In this document: positions 19,180 through 27,117 of the stretch, one piece after another
Layout of the letters: each line of letters begins with the position of its first letter
How positions within the stretch are numbered: the stretch's first letter is position 1
Source: Candidatus Thiodiazotropha sp. (ex Codakia rugifera)
GTDB taxonomy: Bacteria > Pseudomonadota > Gammaproteobacteria > Chromatiales > Chromatiaceae
Reading direction: 5' to 3'
Assembly: GCA_025656675.1 (NCBI GenBank)
Contig: JAHXHN010000010.1
Span: 30,716-94,715 of the forward strand
DNA: 64,000 nt
Program-made: the position numbers and the translations under genes
Notes under the pieces: model-generated
Database searches by the model: none
What the model saw: only the letters and a program-made list of their open reading frames with translations
What the model was told of the DNA's origin: nothing

Positions 19180-20325
19180 ATGGTTACAATGGAGACATCA
19201 CTCCCTGCTCATATTCCATATCGATTTCGAGGTACGCAGCGATTGCTGCTCACACTCATATTGTTGAGCTATTTGGCATCAACTACAGCTGTTGCACAAG
19301 AGCAGACTGCAGTCAGTGGCCGGGAAGGTTTTGAAACAGAGGAGTTATTTGATACTGGCTGGCAATTCTATTTCGATAACGATATTTCATTTAATGACGA
19401 GAAGGATCGCAACTATACTGGAGGACTTGCACTTACCCTCTCGGGTAAACGCGCTGCAACGTATTGGTTTTCCATTGATGGCTGGCTTAACGGGCTCGAC
19501 AGACTGAGTGGATTTGAATCACTGCAAAAGGGTAATGCCGGTATCGATCGTCATGCTCTGGAATTCGGACTGACAATCTTCACCCCTGACGATATCGCTG
19601 AGCAAGAAGCTATTTCTGATGACCATCCCTATGCCAATATGCTGTTCATGGCCAACAGCCAGACAACAGTCTATCCGGATAGGGGATTAATCTTTCAATC
19701 GACACTCCTACTCGGTCTGCTCGGCACTGCTGTGGGTGAACAAGTTCAAAAAGCCATTCACAATCTAACCGATTCAGATGAACCACAAGGTTGGAAAAAC
19801 CAGATATCTGAAGGTGGTGAGCTGACCGCTAAATATACCCTTTCTACACAGAAGATCCTGTTGAGTCATCAGGGAAACATCTCCTATGATATTCGTGGCG
19901 GTGTTGAGGCCGGTATCGGTTACTCCACTGACCTCAACAGCTCGATCAGTTTTCGTCTAGGTAAACTCAATACCCCCTGGTGGAGTTTCACACCCCATCA
20001 GTCAGAATACATCAGTCTCGGACAGACATTTGGCGATAATGCCCAACAGGGAGCAAACCCTGCAGAGCTCTTTGTCTGGGGTGGATTGAATCTGAAGTAT
20101 CGACTCTACAATGTCATTTTACAGGGCCAATTCCGGGACAGTGCTGTCACATACGATCATGATGATCTGGAACCACTGATACTCGATGGCTGGTTGGGTA
20201 TTACCAAGACATTCAGGAATGGTTTCGGCGTCAGTTTCGTGATGCGTAAACAGAACAATGAGATCAAGGGATCGGGTAGGAATGACCCTTTCTGGAGTGG
20301 CTTGATTATCAGCCGGACCTATTAG
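19180..20325 (+). CDS. LpxR-like lipid A deacylase (DUF2219 family)
   Basis: 381 residues from the ATG at 19180, preceded by AGGG at six bases; an ATG at 19156 is the alternative. A signal peptide (LLLTLILLSYLASTTAVA) precedes a barrel-like protein. The N-terminal DNDISFNDEKDRNYTGG and the later SDDHPYANMLFM match the conserved blocks of LpxR, an outer-membrane enzyme removing the 3'-acyloxyacyl chain of lipid A. The conserved Asn-Asp pair near the mature N-terminus is present. With MsbA-like and LpxH-like genes nearby, a role in LPS remodelling is plausible. Confidence 0.8.
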   Translation: MVTMETSLPAHIPYRFRGTQRLLLTLILLSYLASTTAVAQEQTAVSGREGFETEELFDTGWQFYFDNDISFNDEKDRNYTGGLALTLSGKRAATYWFSIDGWLNGLDRLSGFESLQKGNAGIDRHALEFGLTIFTPDDIAEQEAISDDHPYANMLFMANSQTTVYPDRGLIFQSTLLLGLLGTAVGEQVQKAIHNLTDSDEPQGWKNQISEGGELTAKYTLSTQKILLSHQGNISYDIRGGVEAGIGYSTDLNSSISFRLGKLNTPWWSFTPHQSEYISLGQTFGDNAQQGANPAELFVWGGLNLKYRLYNVILQGQFRDSAVTYDHDDLEPLILDGWLGITKTFRNGFGVSFVMRKQNNEIKGSGRNDPFWSGLIISRTY

Positions 20326-20335
20326 GGCCTGTTAA
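20323..20335 (+). repeat. 13-base sequence at a stop codon, copy 2
   Basis: Identical to 18980-18992 and likewise beginning with a TAG stop. The following bases (AACTAATCCAACG) resemble 8418-8432 more loosely. Confidence 0.6.
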
Positions 20336-20371
20336 AACTAATCCAACGTCAAACAAAGCTGGAAACCAACG

Positions 20372-20396
20372 TGGGTGCGACAGGCCGCATTCTACC
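20372..20396. repeat. REP-like palindrome, copy 2 (degenerate)
   Basis: TGGGTGCGACAGGCCGCATT followed by CTACC fits the dispersed palindrome family with several changes. It sits between the convergent lpxR-like and thpR genes. Confidence 0.5.
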
Positions 20397-20446
20397 TCGA
20401 AAACCTTCAAAAAAACTCCGGTGTGAGGTCTATGCAAAAGGTACTT

Positions 20447-20986
20447 TTAGCCAGTATTACTGTCGTCCTCCAAAGCCCAACGCCGCAACACTTGATACCG
20501 TGCAGCGGACGAACCCGAGTTGGTTGAAGATGCCAGTACAAATTCCCTGGCCTGCCAGAAAATGGATGCCCCTAATCGAGCAGGCGTAGCATGACGTGCT
20601 TTTCTATAGAGCGTGACATGAGGTTTATAGGCTCGTTGTTCAGGTTCGAATCCGCAACCAAGCAACCCATCGTTTAGATCCTCTACCAGTCGCTCCAGTT
20701 GTACCGGCGTATGATCGGGTGCGGCCCAAAAGATCTTCGGTCTGGGCCAGATACCGGTATGATCGAAGGTCAACTCAAAGGGGGCAACCTGAATGTCATC
20801 AGCTACTTTTTCAATACACTGGAATTGAGAGGCAGTAACCTGACCAAGAAAAACCAAGGTCATGTGAAGATCATCAGGATTATGACGACGCCCTTCCCCC
20901 GGTGCCGATGCTTGTGCCAAAGCACTTAACTCATCACGCACCCTGATGCTGGGCCAGAGCGCAAAGAAGAGGCGTTGATTAACCAT
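20447..20986 (-). CDS. thpR: RNA 2',3'-cyclic phosphodiesterase (2H family)
   Basis: 179 residues of the ThpR/LigT 2H phosphoesterase family. The two catalytic HxT motifs are HMTLVFLG near 40 and HVTLYRKA near 120. It hydrolyses 2',3'-cyclic phosphate RNA ends to 2'-phosphate and can ligate tRNA halves in vitro. I chose the ATG at 20986 (MVNQRLFFALWP), which overlaps the pncC stop by eight bases; a start six codons earlier is unlikely. It ends the long minus-strand run of phosphate-related enzymes. An atypical tRNA locus lies elsewhere in the window. Confidence 0.9.
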   Translation of the reverse strand: MVNQRLFFALWPSIRVRDELSALAQASAPGEGRRHNPDDLHMTLVFLGQVTASQFQCIEKVADDIQVAPFELTFDHTGIWPRPKIFWAAPDHTPVQLERLVEDLNDGLLGCGFEPEQRAYKPHVTLYRKARHATPARLGASIFWQAREFVLASSTNSGSSAARYQVLRRWALEDDSNTG

Positions 20987-21482
20987 TACCCAATAGTTGC
21001 ACAAGTTGCTTCAAGGCATGCACAACAGCTTGCCAACGAACCTGTTGACGGTCACCGTCAAACCACTCCTCGCCAGTGAACAGCACTTTTCCCTTGATCT
21101 GCCAGGCAAAACAGACTGTTCCCACAGGCTTTTCTGCACTGCCGCCTCCCGGACCTGCAATACCACTGATCGCTACCGCCACTTCAGCCCCGCTGTTACG
21201 CAACGCCCCTTCGGTCATTTCACAGACGATCTCCTTGCTCACAGCGCCATGCTGCTGCAATGTGTCAGAAGTAACACCCAGCATTGCCTGTTTAGCCTGG
21301 TTGCTATAAGTCACAAACCCCCTGTCGAACCATTCACTGCTCCCTGGCAGATCGGTTAAAATCTTTGCCAGCCAACCACCGGTACAGGATTCAGCAACAA
21401 CCAGCCGATACCCCTGATAACGCAGGTGATCTGCACATTGGCCGGTCAGTGCATGAATGGCATCGACTGCCGTCTCATCCAT
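20979..21482 (-). CDS. pncC: Nicotinamide-nucleotide amidase (CinA C-terminal domain)
   Basis: 167 residues, the stand-alone CinA_C/PncC form. It has the diagnostic VVAESCTGGWLAKILTDLPGSS with a catalytic Ser, and AVAISGIAGPGGGSAEKPVGTV. It deamidates NMN to nicotinate mononucleotide, recycling NAD breakdown products. The ATG at 21482 follows immediately after the stop of the amphi-Trp gene, and thpR overlaps its end by eight bases. In gammaproteobacteria it often precedes recA, which is not the case here. Confidence 0.92.
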   Translation of the reverse strand: MDETAVDAIHALTGQCADHLRYQGYRLVVAESCTGGWLAKILTDLPGSSEWFDRGFVTYSNQAKQAMLGVTSDTLQQHGAVSKEIVCEMTEGALRNSGAEVAVAISGIAGPGGGSAEKPVGTVCFAWQIKGKVLFTGEEWFDGDRQQVRWQAVVHALKQLVQLLGNG

Positions 21483-21758
21483 CTACTTCAATTTTACTCT
21501 TAGGGTTTTACTTTTTTTCGGTCGCTCCTCTTCAACCTGCCAGGCAATGCGCAAATTGATACGATGCCGCTCCGCATCCTGTGCTGCCGTCACCTTCAAC
21601 TGCAACAGGCCATCCGGTTGCATGACCATCTCGTCGTCTTCATCGCTTAAGGTAAGTTTGCCTTTGGCGATACCTTGGGAAATCGACTTCAATAGCGCCT
21701 GGATAGACGCTCTATCCTGTAGCGATTCGTGACGAAAATTTTTCTTGCCCTGTCTCAT
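21483..21758 (-). CDS. Amphi-Trp domain protein (GAK system member)
   Basis: 91 residues from the ATG at 21758. The pattern FRHESLQDRASIQALLKSI..GIAKGKLTLSD...VMQPDGLLQLKV...LRIAW matches what I recall of the amphi-Trp domain (TIGR04354). That is a small domain named for an amphipathic region ending in Trp and found in cassettes with an ATP-grasp enzyme and an HprK-related kinase. Basic residues dominate the C-terminus. Function is unknown; it is a candidate for the modified substrate or scaffold of the cassette. It lies 13 bases after the metallophosphatase and abuts pncC. Confidence 0.78.
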   Translation of the reverse strand: MRQGKKNFRHESLQDRASIQALLKSISQGIAKGKLTLSDEDDEMVMQPDGLLQLKVTAAQDAERHRINLRIAWQVEEERPKKSKTLRVKLK

Positions 21759-21771
21759 GAGTTTTAACCTG

Positions 21772-23094
21772 TCAGACAAATGATTTTTGATCAAACACCT
21801 TGATATGTGGATAGTCGGTACTGACGCCCATTACCAACCGCTTCGGATGGAAGATGGTGACTGCAGCACCCTCCCCTGTCAGCCCCTCTTTTTTACGGGT
21901 ATGACGATCTATCGTGGCATCGCATTCAAAGTGGATCATACCTTTGCGAAGCATGATGCGTTGCCCGTGATAACGATTTGCATGCCCGTGAACAATGGCA
22001 TGGATATCCGCATCACGCATCTGCTCCACACCTTTGCGGGTCAGCGGCATATCCACATCCCGATACTTTGTACGAATCAGATTGGCAAGTGGACCGTAGT
22101 AGAACTCGAAGATTTCATCATCGATATGCTCCTTGAACTCCTTGTTGATATATTTAATGCCTTTGCGGTTGATAAGCTTAGCCATCCTGTCATCGATGCC
22201 TGCATGGACAAACAGAAAAGAGCCCTGCCGATAAGCCAGTTGCATATTTTTAAAGAACCAGCTGAACTCACCACCGGGTTTAAGGAACAACTGCTGCCAT
22301 TTCATGACGGCTGCATAGACCTGCCGTATGGTCAATCCAGCTTTCTCACAATCAACTTCAAAATCGTCGATCTTCTCCCTCAAACGTTTCAATTCACGGG
22401 CCATCCGCTTGTCCGGCATAACCCAACTGGCCATTTTGGGAAACTCCTTAAACCAGCGTTTGGGAGGATAGAGAATACGCCGGCAACTACGTGTCGGCGG
22501 TATACCCTTCAGGGCCGACTTACCTTGAAGATATTCATCGACAATCTCACGCAACATGGGAATGACTTTACTACCCATACGGATAAAGAAATGGTCATGA
22601 CGTGGATCAGGATCCATACCCACCGAGGCAATACCCAGTTTGATGCGGATATCGTGATTACCCGCAAGGATTGAAATTTTTGCCCCCTGCTCTTTCAATC
22701 GATGCACAACCCGCAACAAGCGTAGATTACTGGGCCCTTTATCGAAACAGTCACCACCGATAACGAAGTGGGCCTGGCGACCGCTTGATGTCAGTTTTAG
22801 ATCCCGATCTTTTTTTCCAGTTTTCTTCACCCCACCAGATGCCACCAGGGAGGCGATAAATGCATCGGCATCGGCATGGGGATCAGAAAAGAAAAAGAGC
22901 TCCTTTTTTGGCCAGCGCCATTTTTCCTGTTTCACGACCTCATTCAACAGCTGCTCTGTTGAATCGCGCTGCCCCCTCTCCTTAACTACAGAACGTTGTT
23001 TGCCCAACAGCCATAACTCACTGGTTGTCGGCAGCTCTGCATCAATCCATTTCAGACCCTGATAGACCGGTAAATACTTTTGGTGAAACTTCAT
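21772..23094 (-). CDS. Calcineurin-like metallophosphatase
   Basis: 440 residues from the ATG at 23094 (MKFHQKYLPVYQG). The metallophosphoesterase metal-binding blocks are in order: FFSDPHADADAF near 70, IGGDCFDKGPSN near 115, LAGNHDIR near 150, FVHAGID near 300 and IVHGHANRY near 370. It is longer than PrpE or ApaH enzymes, with a helical insertion between the GNHD block and the C-terminal His motifs. It should be a cytosolic phosphatase of unknown substrate. Its position beside histidine phosphatases and the GAK kinases suggests it removes a phosphate that the kinases add (inference). Confidence 0.82.
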   Translation of the reverse strand: MKFHQKYLPVYQGLKWIDAELPTTSELWLLGKQRSVVKERGQRDSTEQLLNEVVKQEKWRWPKKELFFFSDPHADADAFIASLVASGGVKKTGKKDRDLKLTSSGRQAHFVIGGDCFDKGPSNLRLLRVVHRLKEQGAKISILAGNHDIRIKLGIASVGMDPDPRHDHFFIRMGSKVIPMLREIVDEYLQGKSALKGIPPTRSCRRILYPPKRWFKEFPKMASWVMPDKRMARELKRLREKIDDFEVDCEKAGLTIRQVYAAVMKWQQLFLKPGGEFSWFFKNMQLAYRQGSFLFVHAGIDDRMAKLINRKGIKYINKEFKEHIDDEIFEFYYGPLANLIRTKYRDVDMPLTRKGVEQMRDADIHAIVHGHANRYHGQRIMLRKGMIHFECDATIDRHTRKKEGLTGEGAAVTIFHPKRLVMGVSTDYPHIKVFDQKSFV

Positions 23095-23110
23095 ATTATG
23101 AGTGACAGAT

Positions 23111-23860
23111 TTAGTCGACAAAAGCCTCTCCTTTTGAGCGGACTTTCCATTCTCCAGTCAGGTGGCGCCATGAACCTGAATAGCGTCGCTCAAGAAACAC
23201 GGGGCGGCAATGATACATGCTCAGGGCCGCTATCTGATGAAATTCCAACACCCCGAGATGATGGGCTGCATGACGAAAGGCGGCACCATGGCCGACGAAG
23301 AGTTTGACGGTATCCACCTCGACTTGATGTGCAAGTTCGGCAAGACGACTGTCAAGATGACTGGCCACCCGCTCGCCTGCATCCATCAACGACTCTGCAC
23401 CCTGTAGCGGCAGTCGATAGTGGCTATCTGACTTCCAGCCTGGCGGGGGTTGCGAAAAACGGGGATCCTCCTGCAATACCGCTTCAATCTGCCGGACTGT
23501 CAGGTTGCCTGCAGAACCCACGCTGCGCTCAGCCAATGCATCGAATGATTCGATTATTAAAGGGGTTGAGGCGCCGATTTGTAACCCCTTACGAATCACT
23601 TCGGCAGTTTGCCAGCCACGTAAAAGCTGTGAGCTGTCAATCACTGGATGGAGTGCCCATTTGAACATCCCCAGGATACCCTGGATCAGCGTCACTGATC
23701 TTTCCGCCTGCTCAGCCCCTTCGGGGTTCAGTGGAAAGGGCTGCAGGGCGCTTGGCGTATCGGGTAACTGATGATAATCCCCATGACGCAACAAGGCGGC
23801 TATCACCTTAGCCACAGATCCTCCCCAGGTGGCGTCGGTGATACGAGGCCATTTGGTCAT
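23111..23860 (-). CDS. Histidine phosphatase superfamily protein
   Basis: 249 residues of phosphoglycerate-mutase-like type. The nucleophile motif is LLRHGDYHQLP (about 23-33), followed by PLNPEGAEQAERS. The second catalytic His is in VGHGAAFRHAAHH near 195. The pair fits phosphomonoesterases rather than mutases. The metallophosphatase gene starts 16 bases after its stop, so the two are probably one unit. It is one of two histidine phosphatases in the cluster. Confidence 0.83.
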   Translation of the reverse strand: MTKWPRITDATWGGSVAKVIAALLRHGDYHQLPDTPSALQPFPLNPEGAEQAERSVTLIQGILGMFKWALHPVIDSSQLLRGWQTAEVIRKGLQIGASTPLIIESFDALAERSVGSAGNLTVRQIEAVLQEDPRFSQPPPGWKSDSHYRLPLQGAESLMDAGERVASHLDSRLAELAHQVEVDTVKLFVGHGAAFRHAAHHLGVLEFHQIAALSMYHCRPVFLERRYSGSWRHLTGEWKVRSKGEAFVD

Positions 23861-24058
23861 TCATCATGGTTTGCTTGGTCCACACTCATTATGATGGCTC
23901 AGTTTGGATTATTATCACTAATATTTGGTCGTAAATGAACGCCAATCAGCACAAATTCATACAATGACACAAAACAGGGAAGCGCTTCACAGGTATGCCT
24001 ACAGGTTCCTAAACACATATGCCATTACCGTGATTGACATCAATTCATGACCTGAACA

Positions 24059-25024
24059 CTATCCTTCCAACTGTTTCGCCAGGGCTTGAATCATCGGTTT
24101 CAACTCCGGCTGTCTTACACGTTTCATCGCCTGCTTCGGTGAGAGCCATTCCCGACCCCGATGTCGCTCCTCCCACTCATCCTCGGAAAGCTCCCGGCTC
24201 ACCCGCATGGGATAAACCTGTACCGTACACTCGGCACCCCACTTCTCATAGGTGTAGCTCCCTATTGGTTTGTCTGAGACATCCCCCTCAACACCGGCTT
24301 CCTCAAGGGCCTCCTTTGCAGCCGATGCCTGCAAGGTCAATGAGGGTTCGCTGATGCCTTTCGGTAACACCCAATGTTTTCGTTTGCTTGACATGACCAC
24401 CAATATTTCGGGCTTACCCTCTTGCATCCGATAGGGCACCACGGAAGACTGATTGTAGTAATAGGCCGGTCGATCACGTTGCTCTGTACCATTTTGATCG
24501 GGAAACGGAAATTTCTTTTCCAGGCTGCTGGCACGTGTAATAGAGAGCAGATGACCATCACCTACCTGCAATGTACGCCAGTCATCGGGCATCTCGATTC
24601 TGGCCAAAGTGGCTGTGGGTATCAGCTTACCGTCATTGGGTAAGGGAATGCGTTCGCCCTCCAGGAATTCAGTCAATGCCTCCAGACCCGGATTGTGGCC
24701 GACCAACAGCACTCTAGCACTATCAGCGGGAGCTTCTGCGAGCACCTGCAGCAAATCCTCCACCCGTGCTGCATAGATACGCCGGTCCTCCTTGATGGCA
24801 TGGGCATCGCCTCCCATCGCCTTGAGCGCCTTCTCCGCAGTCACAATGGCCCGTTCAGCCGGTGAGCTGATGACCGTATCAGGTTGCAATTGTTGCTGCA
24901 GCAACCACACACCCATTCGCTGTGCACCACGCTTGCCACGGTCCTTCAATGGTCTTTGGAAATCCTCTACTTGTTCATTCCAGTCCGACTTCCCATGTCT
25001 GAGCAACATTAGTTCACGTGCCAT
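24059..25024 (-). CDS. SixA-type histidine phosphatase fused to a Nudix hydrolase
   Basis: 321 residues from the ATG at 25024, which has a GGAGG-type Shine-Dalgarno. Residues 1-150 form a SixA-like phosphatase (LLRHGKSDWNE, SSPAERAIVTAEKAL, VGHNPGLEAL). Residues ~195-320 form a Nudix domain (WVLPKGISE, KEALEEAGVEG). The 'LPKG...AAKEALEEAGV' form is that of diadenosine/diphosphoinositol polyphosphate Nudix enzymes. Mycobacterial MutT1 fuses the same two domains in the opposite order, the phosphatase finishing what the Nudix part starts. The same is likely here; the substrate is unknown. It follows the HprK-related kinase gene. Confidence 0.85.
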   Translation of the reverse strand: MARELMLLRHGKSDWNEQVEDFQRPLKDRGKRGAQRMGVWLLQQQLQPDTVISSPAERAIVTAEKALKAMGGDAHAIKEDRRIYAARVEDLLQVLAEAPADSARVLLVGHNPGLEALTEFLEGERIPLPNDGKLIPTATLARIEMPDDWRTLQVGDGHLLSITRASSLEKKFPFPDQNGTEQRDRPAYYYNQSSVVPYRMQEGKPEILVVMSSKRKHWVLPKGISEPSLTLQASAAKEALEEAGVEGDVSDKPIGSYTYEKWGAECTVQVYPMRVSRELSEDEWEERHRGREWLSPKQAMKRVRQPELKPMIQALAKQLEG

Positions 25025-25111
25025 TATCTCTCCACCTCCAAATTCATCTAACTGTCCCGTTTCTTTTTCACATTGGGTTATACCATCTGTCGCTTTCACA
25101 CAGACGCCAAG

Positions 25112-26230
25112 TTATTTACACCATTGTTTCAGGCACAACGCGGTCAGCTCGGTAAAATCCATACGCCCAGTTACCTCATAGACGCTAACACTCTTTAGTA
25201 GCTGTTGGTAGGCCGCCTCCTGCAATGGATCATCATCCTGCAGAAAAACCCCCAATTTGTCCTGGTAGAAAGGACCGGGAGATTTCATCACTGCGGTCAG
25301 CAATTCGTTACGCTGGGTAATATCGACTTTGGTCATGTTGACCGGGGAGCTATCCCTTTTACTCCAGTTCAATATCACCAGGCCTGACAAGGGCACAGCT
25401 GTCGATGTATCGATACGATCACGACCATAGAATTGTTGTACATCGACATCGAATTTCTCTTCCAGGTCCCATAACTCCTGCTTTGGCAGTTGCAGCAGCT
25501 GATCTCTCCTCTCTTCATCGATCAACGACGAGAGGCGGGGATTGTTCACCACCGTACCCGGGTTGATACGTGGTAGCTTGGGTATGCCGACCGCTTCCAC
25601 TTTCACCCCTTCACGACGTAGAAAAAGCCGATCATTGGTCAGATAACGACTCTGCGGGTGTTCCATCAAGTGGAGCATCAAAGTCGACTTACCTCCACCG
25701 GAAAACCCGGCCACGGCAATCGCATGTCCATTCAATATCAATCCGGCCGCATGGCAGATCAACCAATCCCTCTGTTGTAACCAGTTCATCACCTGAGAGT
25801 TGATGAAATTAATCAATTGGTTGTCATATTCCACACAGGGACCGACAGCAACCCGCCACTGTTCACTTTGCAGAAACAGCATCCCGGTACGCACCTTCAA
25901 CACCAGACGCCCATCTGCCAATTCCAGATAGGCATCCTTGCGGCCACTTTTTCCCGGTTCACGGCGCCAGTCTATGAACGGCAGATCGGTATCGAGGATA
26001 TCGCGTTCAATGGCTGTGACTTCGATGGTGGAGACAGCCGGCTTTTTGGATAAATGGTTAAAGTACTTACCAAGACGATCCAGCAACAGCTGACTGTTGG
26101 AGTGTATCACCAGACCACAATCGCCAATCGTGAGATGCAGTGGTTTCTCGCAAAGCTCCACACCTTTCATCATCAGCGCGGCAGCAGCCTTTGCATCGGT
26201 AGTCGCTTCCCATTCGGTATTTTCATTCAT
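25112..26230 (-). CDS. HprK-related kinase B (GAK system kinase)
   Basis: 372 residues. The P-loop is AVAGFSGGGKSTLMLHLME near 170, in the HPr kinase/PckA fold, with TNDRLFLRREG downstream as the likely Walker B-like segment. The length and context fit what I recall of TIGR04355, an HprK-related kinase of the uncharacterised GAK cassette. There is no HPr or PTS gene nearby. It overlaps the ATP-grasp gene by four bases (ATGA), so the two are made together. Probably a cytosolic kinase of a protein or small metabolite. Confidence 0.83.
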   Translation of the reverse strand: MNENTEWEATTDAKAAAALMMKGVELCEKPLHLTIGDCGLVIHSNSQLLLDRLGKYFNHLSKKPAVSTIEVTAIERDILDTDLPFIDWRREPGKSGRKDAYLELADGRLVLKVRTGMLFLQSEQWRVAVGPCVEYDNQLINFINSQVMNWLQQRDWLICHAAGLILNGHAIAVAGFSGGGKSTLMLHLMEHPQSRYLTNDRLFLRREGVKVEAVGIPKLPRINPGTVVNNPRLSSLIDEERRDQLLQLPKQELWDLEEKFDVDVQQFYGRDRIDTSTAVPLSGLVILNWSKRDSSPVNMTKVDITQRNELLTAVMKSPGPFYQDKLGVFLQDDDPLQEAAYQQLLKSVSVYEVTGRMDFTELTALCLKQWCK

Positions 26231-27117
26231 GCTGCAAGTTCCTTCAGGATGTAGGAGATATAGCGTGTAGGGACATCGATACCTATGCCCTTTTGTGCTC
26301 CACGAAAGCCACCAAATGCAGAGACCTCGAAGACGATGGGGCCCTGCTCCGTCTCAGCCACATCAACGGTGGTGAAATCGAGGCCGAAGATCGCCTGGGC
26401 CTTAGTGGCCAACTCGACCAGCTCATCATCTGCATCATACCCCTCGTAGTGCCCACCGCTTAAAATGGTAGTATTCCAGGCCCCCGACTTACCCACCCGT
26501 GCATAGCTGCCGAGATACTCGCCATCGAGAAAAACCATCCCCAGATCCTTGCCGGGGAGATGCAGTTTCTTCTGTATATACATCACCGGATTTGTGGCTC
26601 GAAAGGCCTCAATCTGTTGTTGCACCGCCTGCTGATCTTGATCGGCATCGATCAATGTCATCCCCCGCGCCTTGGTTGAATAGAGTGGCTTAAAGACAGC
26701 TGAGCCAAACTCGTTGACGGCATCGGCTGCAAGTGGAAGGCTCTCGGTAACCCGTGTCGGGGGCATGGGGATTCCGGCATTGTAGAGTGACATGGTGCAA
26801 CTGAGACGATCGATGAGACGTATGATCCGTTCCACCCGACTGAAAACCCGTACCCCGGCAAGCTCCAGTTGTCGCAACATCTCCAGCCTGTCCAGGGCAT
26901 GGGGACTGTATATCTCGCTGATCTTCTTGACCACCAGTGCGTCGAGTTGGGTCAGATCCCAATCATGATAAAGGAGCCTGCCTGTATCGAGTTCGGCAGT
27001 GACATCCGCCATATCGATGACCAGACGAAAGCCGGTCGCTTCATCCACTGCGTCGGCCAGGGCCTCGGTGGACCATTTCCCGGGGATACCTACGACCCCG
27101 ATTTTTGGTTTAGCCAA
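26227..27117 (-). CDS. GAK system ATP-grasp enzyme
   Basis: 296 residues of the RimK/GshB-like ATP-grasp fold. The N-terminal pre-ATP-grasp part (KIGVVGIPGKWSTEALADAV) is followed by the ATP-binding lysine region (GSAVFKPLYSTKARGMTLI near 140) and the metal/ATP end (IVFEVSAFGGFRGAQ near 265). These enzymes ligate a carboxylate to an amine or transfer phosphate. Its 3' end overlaps the kinase gene by four bases and its 5' end overlaps the PhoU/APH fusion by eight. The cassette assignment (TIGR04356) is recalled, not searched. Confidence 0.83.
   Translation of the reverse strand: MAKPKIGVVGIPGKWSTEALADAVDEATGFRLVIDMADVTAELDTGRLLYHDWDLTQLDALVVKKISEIYSPHALDRLEMLRQLELAGVRVFSRVERIIRLIDRLSCTMSLYNAGIPMPPTRVTESLPLAADAVNEFGSAVFKPLYSTKARGMTLIDADQDQQAVQQQIEAFRATNPVMYIQKKLHLPGKDLGMVFLDGEYLGSYARVGKSGAWNTTILSGGHYEGYDADDELVELATKAQAIFGLDFTTVDVAETEQGPIVFEVSAFGGFRGAQKGIGIDVPTRYISYILKELAA

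Noticed and set aside
21787..22674. Plus-strand open frame (295 codons) opposite the metallophosphatase
   Set aside because: No recognisable domain, and the minus strand has all the metallophosphatase motifs in order.
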